Assembly (NCBI GenBank): GCA_038146925.1
Contig: JAYQSP010000006.1
Coordinates: 124,001 to 188,000 of the forward strand
Direction of reading: 5' to 3'
Length of the DNA: 64,000 nt
Source: UBA830 sp038146925
GTDB lineage: Bacteria > Pseudomonadota > Alphaproteobacteria > MPNO01 > UBA830
Under the pieces are notes generated by a model. It was not told where the DNA came from, did no database searches, and saw nothing but the letters and a program-made list of their open reading frames with translations. Both the position numbers and the translations under genes were made by a program. Below are positions 57,645 through 64,000 of the stretch, piece by piece (positions within the stretch are counted from its first letter, which is position 1; the number at the start of each line of letters is the position of its first letter).

Positions 57645-58469
57645 TCAGCTTTGCGCGGACGCGCCACAAAGAAATATGCCGGCGGCATCCGCTGCCCGGG
57701 CCATGTCAGCACGGTCCACGACAAGCGCACGGCCGGTTTCGACGGCAATCCCCCGCAACCCCGCTTCGACGGCATACTCTACCGTCGACAGGCCGACGGC
57801 CGGCAGGTCGATCCGACGGTCCTGCGTCGGTTTGGCTGCCTTCACCAGAACCCCGCCCGGCAGATCCGGACTGACGAACTCCGCGCATCTTTGGATGAGC
57901 CGATCCGTTCCCTCAGCCCCTTCGACGCCGATGACGAATCCGTTCTGGATAATGGCGGCCTGCCCGATATCCAGCCGGCCCAGCTGATGCACGACATCCA
58001 GCCCGCGGCGGATATCCGCAAGCTCGTCCGCCGATGGGGCGAGCCGGCCGTACGGACCTTCAGTAGCAAGCAGATTTTCAAGCACGGTTTCGGGGCCGAT
58101 CACCTTGAAGCCCTCCGCTTCCTCGAGTTCCCGGACCACGGCCGAAAGGATGTTGTCGTCTCCTAGCATCCGGGTTCCGACCTTGGCCATGAACTTCGCC
58201 GATCGAATATCCCGCATCAGCTCCATGACGCTCGGTCGCGGTATTTTACCAACCAGAACGAGCTCCGAGACGCCTTCCCTGCGCGCGCTTTCCAGTGCCG
58301 TGCTCAGCGAGGACATCCTGACCCACTGTACCGGAACGTTGCCGATGATATCCGGATCGGCGCTGCCTTCGAAGGCGAGGACGAAGAATTCCCTGCCGGT
58401 TTCGCGGCAGGCGGCGATGATTTGACCTGGTAGCGCGCCGGCACCGGCAATAACGCCTAGTTTATCCAC
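57645..58469 (-). CDS. lpxI: UDP-2,3-diacylglucosamine diphosphatase LpxI
   Basis: 274 residues from GTG 58469. It hydrolyses UDP-diacylglucosamine to lipid X, the alphaproteobacterial replacement for LpxH. LGVIAGAGALPGQIIAACRE, ILVVGKI-type LVLVGKIPRPSV, GDDNILSAVVRELE and DLPAVGLSTVEYAVEAGL fit the family. The GTG overlaps the lpxA stop by 8 bp (GTGGATAA), so a GTG start is favoured over upstream ATGs lying within lpxA. Confidence 0.95.
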   Translation of the reverse strand: MDKLGVIAGAGALPGQIIAACRETGREFFVLAFEGSADPDIIGNVPVQWVRMSSLSTALESARREGVSELVLVGKIPRPSVMELMRDIRSAKFMAKVGTRMLGDDNILSAVVRELEEAEGFKVIGPETVLENLLATEGPYGRLAPSADELADIRRGLDVVHQLGRLDIGQAAIIQNGFVIGVEGAEGTDRLIQRCAEFVSPDLPGGVLVKAAKPTQDRRIDLPAVGLSTVEYAVEAGLRGIAVETGRALVVDRADMARAADAAGIFLCGASAQS

Positions 58470-59262
58470 CTTGCTCGGCTTTTGGCTGACAGATCGCGCG
58501 ACTGGAATCCGACCGGATGAAATCGACGATCTCCATGATCGCCTCATGTTCGGAGAAGCTCTCGACGACATCTTCCAGCCTTTCGGACATCGTACCCTCT
58601 TCGGCGAACATCAGACGGTAGGCTTTTCTCAGAGCGGAAATGTCGGAGCGTGAAAATCCGCGCCGTTTCAGCCCTACGATGTTCAGTCCGCCGAGACGCG
58701 CGCGGTCGCCCATGACGGATCCGTATGGAATCACATCGTTCTCAACGCCCGACATCCCGCCTACCATCGCGTGGCGGCCGATCCTGCAGAACTGGTGAAC
58801 AGCGGACAGCCCGCCGATGATGGCGTAGTCCTCGACGGTGACGTGTCCGGCCAATGTTGCATTATTGGCCATGATCACATGATTGCCGACCTGACAGTCA
58901 TGGGCCACGTGCGAGCTCATCATGAACAGACAATTGTTCCCGATTGCGGTGATCATGCCGCCGCCTTCGGTCCCCGGATTCACGGTCACATGTTCGCGGA
59001 AGATATTGTTGGCCCCGATGACAAGATTGGAGGGCTCTCCGTGATACTTCATGTCCTGCGGGTGAGAGCCGATCGACGCAAAGGGGTATATCCGGCAATT
59101 TGGGCCGATCTTGGTTCTGCCGTCCAGTACGACATGGGACATGACATGGCCGCCGTCGCCGAGTTCAACATCCTGATGGACGATGCTGTACGGGCCGACC
59201 GTTACGCCTTCGCCGAGCTGAGCGCCGGGATCGACGATCGCGGTCGGGTGAATGTCTGTCAT
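58462..59262 (-). CDS. lpxA: UDP-N-acetylglucosamine acyltransferase
   Basis: 266 residues. It is the first enzyme of lipid A synthesis. A left-handed beta helix of hexapeptide repeats starts at TAIVDPGAQLGEGVTVGPYS. The catalytic His is in MMSSHVAHDCQVGNHVIMAN. The C-terminal helices (LRKAYRLMF) complete the trimer fold. It is 7 bp after fabZ. Confidence 0.98.
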   Translation of the reverse strand: MTDIHPTAIVDPGAQLGEGVTVGPYSIVHQDVELGDGGHVMSHVVLDGRTKIGPNCRIYPFASIGSHPQDMKYHGEPSNLVIGANNIFREHVTVNPGTEGGGMITAIGNNCLFMMSSHVAHDCQVGNHVIMANNATLAGHVTVEDYAIIGGLSAVHQFCRIGRHAMVGGMSGVENDVIPYGSVMGDRARLGGLNIVGLKRRGFSRSDISALRKAYRLMFAEEGTMSERLEDVVESFSEHEAIMEIVDFIRSDSSRAICQPKAEQGG

Positions 59263-59269
59263 TTAATTC

Positions 59270-59737
59270 TCAATCGTTCATGATCATGGCGGCGTAGGTG
59301 GCTTCGGCGACCAGCTTGCCGTCCACTTTTGCTTCGCCGGTGAACTTCCAGACATTGCCCCGACTACGCTGTTTGGTGACTTCCACGTGCAGCTGATCGC
59401 CTGGCTCTACCGGTTTGCGAAACCGCGCACCGTCGACCGACATGAAGTACACCAGCTTTCCTTCGGATTCCGGACCCAGTGTATGCACCACGAAAACTGC
59501 TGCAGTCTGGGCCATCGCCTCGATGATCAGCACCCCGGGCATGACAGGACGCTCGGGAAAATGTCCTGCGAAATAAGGTTCGTTGATCGTCACATTCTTC
59601 ACACCCGTCGCTTTGACGTCGGGCACGATATCGACAACCCGGTCGATCATCAGAAACGGGTAGCGATGGGGAATCATCTCCATGATGCGATGAACATCGA
59701 TCGCGTCTACCGTGGAACCTGTCTCCAGCGTGTCCAT
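59270..59737 (-). CDS. fabZ: 3-hydroxyacyl-ACP dehydratase FabZ
   Basis: 155 residues of the hotdog fold. It dehydrates beta-hydroxyacyl-ACP in fatty-acid synthesis. The catalytic His is in PYFAGHFPERPVMPGVLIIEAMAQ, where the Glu follows; IMEMIPHRYPFLMIDRV is the N-terminal signature. It directly follows lpxD, so acyl supply and lipid A genes are coupled. Confidence 0.98.
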   Translation of the reverse strand: MDTLETGSTVDAIDVHRIMEMIPHRYPFLMIDRVVDIVPDVKATGVKNVTINEPYFAGHFPERPVMPGVLIIEAMAQTAAVFVVHTLGPESEGKLVYFMSVDGARFRKPVEPGDQLHVEVTKQRSRGNVWKFTGEAKVDGKLVAEATYAAMIMND

Positions 59738-60766
59738 TTAGCTTTCCTTCTTCTGCGCCAGGCGCGATAGCGCCGCAGTCTGGCGAAAAAACTGCCTCAT
59801 TGGAATTGCCGGCGCACCTGCGACGGTTTCGCCCGGTCCTATATCGCGCATTACACCCGAACAGGCTGCGATACGGGCACCATCGTCGATCCTGAGATGA
59901 CCGGAGATACCCGTCTGTCCGCCGATCTGAACGCCATCGCCAATCTTCGTACTACCTGCAATGCCGACTTGCGCAACGATGATGCACATCCGGCCAATTT
60001 CGACGTTGTGCCCGATCTGTACGAGATTATCAATCCTCGTCCCCGCCCCGATAATCGTATCGGGTGCGGCACCACGATCTATCGTCGTATTTGCCCCGAT
60101 TTCGACACTGTCTCCGATCACGACCCTGCCAACCTGCGGCACACTTACCGGACCGGTATCAGAGACGGCGAAACCGAAACCCGGCTCGCCGATACGGGCA
60201 CCGGCATATATCGCGACACTGTCTCCGATAACGGAGAACCGGATACTGGCGCTGGCGCCGATACGGCAATTCTCTCCGATCCGCACACCACGGCCGATAT
60301 ACGCGTTCGGCGCAATGCGGCTTCCCGCTCCTATCTCCGCTCCCGGGCCGACAACGGCGCCGGTTCCTATCTCAACCCCATCGCCGATTGTCGCGCTTGC
60401 GTGAATACGATCGTCATCGGTTTGCGGCACATACGTTTCGTCCCAGTCCGGATGATACGCGGACGCGATCGCCGCGTAGGCAAGATACGGGTTATCTGAT
60501 ATCAGAACCGCAGCATCCACAGGCACCAGTTCGAGATTTTCAGGCCTCACAACACAGCAGCCTGCGCCGGTCATTTTCAACTGGTCGGTATACAGCTTGT
60601 TATCGAGAAAACTTACCTCCGACGCGCCGGCGGAATCCAGCGCCGCAACATTATCGTAACGGCTTGCCCGGCCCGGCCGACGCGCGAGATCCGCACCCGA
60701 GATGGCAGACAACTCCTCTGCCGAGAACGGCCCGCTTGGCGGAAAAAAACTGGCATCTGGCGCCAT
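59738..60766 (-). CDS. lpxD: UDP-3-O-acylglucosamine N-acyltransferase
   Basis: 342 residues. It N-acylates UDP-3-O-acyl-glucosamine. The N-terminal uridine-binding domain is followed by hexapeptide repeats with the catalytic His in NLVQIGHNVEIGRMCIIVAQ. The repeats run from about residue 115 to 300. It lies 2 bp downstream of ompH, as in many Gram-negatives. Confidence 0.97.
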   Translation of the reverse strand: MAPDASFFPPSGPFSAEELSAISGADLARRPGRASRYDNVAALDSAGASEVSFLDNKLYTDQLKMTGAGCCVVRPENLELVPVDAAVLISDNPYLAYAAIASAYHPDWDETYVPQTDDDRIHASATIGDGVEIGTGAVVGPGAEIGAGSRIAPNAYIGRGVRIGENCRIGASASIRFSVIGDSVAIYAGARIGEPGFGFAVSDTGPVSVPQVGRVVIGDSVEIGANTTIDRGAAPDTIIGAGTRIDNLVQIGHNVEIGRMCIIVAQVGIAGSTKIGDGVQIGGQTGISGHLRIDDGARIAACSGVMRDIGPGETVAGAPAIPMRQFFRQTAALSRLAQKKES

Positions 60767-60768
60767 GC

Positions 60769-61350
60769 CTAGTTCCCGCCCTTGCCGTCATCCTTTCCGA
60801 TTTTACTCAGGTCAACTGCAACCTTGGGCAGACGTTCGTCCAGGCGTTTGATGATTTCATCGGTAACGTCCAGTTTCCTGGCCGAGATGAAAACAAACCG
60901 TTTCTCGATCAGGATATTGAGTTTTTTTTCAGTCGCGACTTTCTGCGCGACGACGATCAGATTTTTGAGAATTTCGTTCTTCGTTACATTGAAAGCGCGG
61001 TCAAGATCTCGCCGCCGTTTCTGAACGCTCGCCTGCGCTTCGCGCGCCTGTTCGCTGAACGTGCGGCGTTTCTGTGCAAAGGCGTCAGGCGCCAGAATGG
61101 CCCGCTGCCGGCTGAGTTCCTGTTCGGACTGTCGAAGTTGCTGCTCCTGCGCGCTGACCTGTTCCTGAAATTCCTTTCGCATGCGGTCAATCGTCGGACG
61201 AATACTCTTCGACGCCTTGGAGTCTCTGAGCACTTTCTGCACATCAACTACGCCGATCGACGGCGAAGGCATATCTTGTGCGTCGGCACCGGTCGCAACC
61301 GCTAAAAAGGCGATCGTCACAAACAGGGACGTAATACGTTTTCTATACAT
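60769..61350 (-). CDS. skp: OmpH/Skp family periplasmic chaperone
   Basis: 193 residues from ATG 61348-61350. The signal peptide is SLFVTIAFLAVATGADAQD, with cleavage after GADA or nearby. A long Gln/Arg/Glu-rich coiled coil (60-130) follows the IGVVDVQKVLRDS strand. It would escort unfolded outer-membrane proteins to BamA. An upstream extension to 61467 overlaps bamA and is not conserved. Confidence 0.94.
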   Translation of the reverse strand: MYRKRITSLFVTIAFLAVATGADAQDMPSPSIGVVDVQKVLRDSKASKSIRPTIDRMRKEFQEQVSAQEQQLRQSEQELSRQRAILAPDAFAQKRRTFSEQAREAQASVQKRRRDLDRAFNVTKNEILKNLIVVAQKVATEKKLNILIEKRFVFISARKLDVTDEIIKRLDERLPKVAVDLSKIGKDDGKGGN

Positions 61351-61358
61351 AGCGTTCT

Positions 61359-63650
61359 TCAAAATCTGGCACCAAAGCTGAATCGAAAAATTTCCGTCTG
61401 GTCGAAGTCTTCTTTCAGGATCGCTTGCGCAAGATCGATATTGACGGGTCCAAAAGGTGAATTCCACAAAATACCCGTACCGACCGACATTCTCAACGAT
61501 CCGGTGTCGGTGATGGACGCCAGCGTGCTGTCGTTTTCCCCAACGCTGCCTGCGTCGGTGAATATCCGGCCGCTCAGGCCGAACTCGTTCGGCAGACCGA
61601 GCGGGAACCTCAGACCAACCGTGCCGCGGTAATACCAGTTGCCGCCAACAGAATCCTGCGTGGCGAGATCGCGCGGACCGACGCCCGAATCTTCAAAACC
61701 GCGCAACGAATTGCCGCCGAGAAAAAACCGGTCGATAATTCGAATATCGTCACCGATGCCGACGATATAGCCTCCGCCTCCGCCGATGTTTAGTATCCAG
61801 CGTTCCGCCAGAGAGAAAAACGTCCCGGAACTGACCTCGTTGCGAAGATACCGGGAATCGCCGCCAAAGCCTGCGAGAGTATTCTCGAACTGCACGAAAT
61901 ATCCATCTGTGGGAGTAAATCGGCTGTCCCGCTTGTCGTAGAGCAAAGTCTGCCCGATGGACGAGGTCACGAACTCCCCTTCCTGTTCCTTAATCGCGGC
62001 GGACGCGTCCGATGGCACGTCTGTGATATCCTCCTCTCGCAAAGTGTATTTCCAGCTTTGCGACAAAGCCTCGGTAACTCTGTAACCGGCGCGTAATGCG
62101 AAGCCGAGGGATTCGCGATCGAAGGAACTTTCCGACTGAAGGTCGCGCACCGTGCGGAACACGTCGAAACCCGCAGATACCTCCCGGTTAAGAAAATAGG
62201 GCTCGGTGAATGACAAATCGATTAGCTGCTGCTTTTCGCCAACCTGTAAGCCTAGTTTCAGGTCCTGACCACGGCCAAGCAGATTTCGTTCCCGGATACT
62301 TGCATCGGCCAACACGCCTGAAGTAGAGGAGAAACCTGCGCCAAAGGAGATTTCTCCCGTCGATTTTTCCCGGACCGACACGTCGATCACGGTTTTATCC
62401 GGCGCCGACCCGGCCTTGTTTTCTATTTCAACCCGTTCGAAAAACCCGAGATTGCGAATGCGCTGTCGCGATCGGCGCAGCTTCGATGTGTTGAACGCAT
62501 CGCCTTCCACCAACAGTACTTCACGGCGAATAACCTCGTCGAGCGTCCGGACGTTGCCCGAAATATTGACGAGTTCCACAAAAACCCGCGGACCTTCCTG
62601 AATGGTGAATGTAACGTCGACGGTACGTTTGTCCCGGTCACGCTGGACCCGGGGACGAATATCGACGAACGCATACCCCAGAATGCCGACGGCGTCGGTC
62701 AGGGAACCAATCGCCGCTTCCACCTCGTCGGCGTTGTACCAGTTGCCGGTTTCGATCGGCAGATCCGCCCGGAGCTTCTTGACATCGACGTTCTTCAATG
62801 CCGTCCGGACGTCTATCTTTCCGAACTTGTAGCGTTTGCCCTCTTCAACCGTGAAGGTCACGAAAAATGCCTTGTTGTTCGGCGTCAGTTCCGCAATCGC
62901 GGACACAACCCGGAAATCGGCGTAACCGTTCGCGAGATAGTGGCGGCGCAGCAGTTCCCGGTCGAAGGTGAGCCTGTCGGGATCGTAGGTATCATCAGAG
63001 GAGAAAAAACGATACCAGGCGCTTTCCTTGGTCTGAACGATCTCTCGCAGATCACCGTCGTCGAACTCCTTGTTGCCGACGAAGGAGATTTTGCGAATCT
63101 CGGTAAGTTCGCCTTCCTTGATTTCGAAGACCAGATCCACGCGGTTTTGCGGCAATTGGATGACCTTCGGCACCACCACTGCCGAGAATCGCCCGCTTCT
63201 TCGATACAGATCCATGATTCTCTGCAAATCGGTCTGGACCCTGGACCGCGTGAAAACCACCCGCGGTCTCAGCTTCACTTCGTCGCGCAGGATTTCATCC
63301 TCAATGCGGCGATTACCCTCGAAGGCAAGCCGGTTGATGATCGGATTTTCGACAATCCGTACGACCACATCGGGCCCGTCCCGTCGAATGGTGACATCGG
63401 CAAACAGTCCCGTGGCGAACAGAGACTTCAAAGACCGGTCGAGTGCACCCGGCGAAATTTCATCGCCCGGCTGAATGCCCATGTAGGACCGGACCGTGCC
63501 CGCCTCTATTCGCTGGGATCCTTCGACGCGAATTTCGCGCACACGATTATCGACACCTTGCGCAAACGTGGCCGGTAGCGCCACAAACAGGATCATCGCC
63601 GATGCGAGACAAACCCCGATCAGACGGCGTGCTGGAGTTGGTGTATTCAC
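61359..63650 (-). CDS. bamA: Outer membrane assembly factor BamA
   Basis: 763 residues. The signal peptide (about 1-30) precedes five POTRA domains (about 35-420) and a 16-strand Omp85 barrel with a terminal Phe (FSFGARF). GISPGALDRSL-like EISPGALDRSLKSLFATGLF is POTRA1. It inserts outer-membrane proteins. It sits between rseP and ompH, the usual envelope order. Confidence 0.98.
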   Translation of the reverse strand: MNTPTPARRLIGVCLASAMILFVALPATFAQGVDNRVREIRVEGSQRIEAGTVRSYMGIQPGDEISPGALDRSLKSLFATGLFADVTIRRDGPDVVVRIVENPIINRLAFEGNRRIEDEILRDEVKLRPRVVFTRSRVQTDLQRIMDLYRRSGRFSAVVVPKVIQLPQNRVDLVFEIKEGELTEIRKISFVGNKEFDDGDLREIVQTKESAWYRFFSSDDTYDPDRLTFDRELLRRHYLANGYADFRVVSAIAELTPNNKAFFVTFTVEEGKRYKFGKIDVRTALKNVDVKKLRADLPIETGNWYNADEVEAAIGSLTDAVGILGYAFVDIRPRVQRDRDKRTVDVTFTIQEGPRVFVELVNISGNVRTLDEVIRREVLLVEGDAFNTSKLRRSRQRIRNLGFFERVEIENKAGSAPDKTVIDVSVREKSTGEISFGAGFSSTSGVLADASIRERNLLGRGQDLKLGLQVGEKQQLIDLSFTEPYFLNREVSAGFDVFRTVRDLQSESSFDRESLGFALRAGYRVTEALSQSWKYTLREEDITDVPSDASAAIKEQEGEFVTSSIGQTLLYDKRDSRFTPTDGYFVQFENTLAGFGGDSRYLRNEVSSGTFFSLAERWILNIGGGGGYIVGIGDDIRIIDRFFLGGNSLRGFEDSGVGPRDLATQDSVGGNWYYRGTVGLRFPLGLPNEFGLSGRIFTDAGSVGENDSTLASITDTGSLRMSVGTGILWNSPFGPVNIDLAQAILKEDFDQTEIFRFSFGARF

Positions 63651-63666
63651 AGTCCCCCCGAATCCC

Positions 63667-64000
63667 TCACGTCACCAGATTGACGAAAAAATCGACGACG
63701 CGGAGCTGAACCAAATCGTTCCAGGTCGCGAACACCATCAGGGCAAGCACCATGGCCAGACCGATCCGCATACCGTTTTCCTGCGCCCGTTCGCCCAAAG
63801 GCCGGCCCCGCAGCGCCTCGATAGCGTAAAACATCAGATGGCCGCCATCCAGCATCGGTACCGGGAACAAATTGATAAGCCCGAGGTTGATCGACAGCAC
63901 GGTCGCGAACATCAGCACGCTTATCAAACCCGCTTGCCAGACATCGCCCGACATCTGGGCGATCCGGATCGGTCCGCCGATTTCCTTAGTCGTCCGCGTG
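63667..64000 (-). CDS. rseP: RIP metalloprotease RseP (C-terminal part)
   Basis: The last 110 codons or so are inside the window; the rest lies beyond 64000. GGPIRIAQMSGDVWQAG, LSINLGLINLFPVPMLDGGHLMF with the membrane Asp ligand, and the terminal helix are typical of the site-2 protease core. It cleaves anti-sigma factors in the membrane. The HExxH and PDZ parts are outside the window. Confidence 0.97.
   Translation of the reverse strand, partial: TRTTKEIGGPIRIAQMSGDVWQAGLISVLMFATVLSINLGLINLFPVPMLDGGHLMFYAIEALRGRPLGERAQENGMRIGLAMVLALMVFATWNDLVQLRVVDFFVNLVT

Overview
The window reads as chromosomal sequence of an alphaproteobacterium, most likely Rhodospirillales-like. The evidence is gene order: dusB-ntrB-ntrC-ntrY-ntrX-trkA-dat-hfq-hflX, a fused ispDF, an E1-beta (pdhB) with its own lipoyl domain, eno-kdsA-pyrG-secG-tpiA, lexA/comEC/gltX/gltA and rseP-bamA-ompH-lpxD-fabZ-lpxA-lpxI-lpxB. 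A GAAC-N7-GAAC box upstream of lexA is also the alphaproteobacterial type. I cannot name a genus from sequence alone. Most genes are intact housekeeping genes in tight operons with 4-8 bp start/stop overlaps.

Layout. 1-3504 (minus): 3' part of a large FecR/cadherin-like/PA14-like/RTX secreted protein with long simple-sequence tracts and frame discontinuities. 4.1-7.9 kb: mazG, then an AhpD-like protein, a GST, a 3-hydroxyisobutyrate-dehydrogenase-like enzyme and an inositol-phosphatase-like enzyme. 8-10.1 kb: groESL with a sigma70-type promoter and a CIRCE-like operator. 10.1-22 kb (minus): the nitrogen/redox two-component and Hfq operon. 22.1-22.9 kb: CcsA-like membrane protein. 23-26 kb (plus): ispDF-pgpA-cinA-DUF429. 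26-28.8 kb and 32.9-36.8 kb (minus): the two halves of a pyruvate dehydrogenase/lipoate locus. Between them lies a plus-strand accessory block (about 28.9-32.85 kb). 37-42.5 kb (minus): ftsB, eno, kdsA, pyrG, secG, tpiA. 42.7-50.9 kb: ppiD, GNAT, YibQ-like deacetylase, trpD-trpC-moaC-moeA, lexA. 50.8-55.9 kb: comEC (frameshifted), gltX, gltA. 56-64 kb (minus): outer-membrane biogenesis and lipid A operon.

The accessory block is the most unusual part. It encodes a PEP-CTERM protein, a nucleotidyltransferase-like protein, a glycosyltransferase-like protein and a methyltransferase. The last three were apparently once joined by ATGA overlaps. All four genes carry lesions (in-frame TGA or TAG, or frameshifts), while the flanking core genes are intact. 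I read it as a decaying surface-polysaccharide/secretion locus that split the PDH operon. Sequencing error is the alternative. Other unusual points are a PdhC with two E3-binding domains, an NtrX without the GAFTGA loop, a frameshifted comEC, and a trp cluster lacking trpEG.

All calls come from reading the sequence and recalled family knowledge; no search was run. I found no tRNA, rRNA, CRISPR array or insertion sequence.
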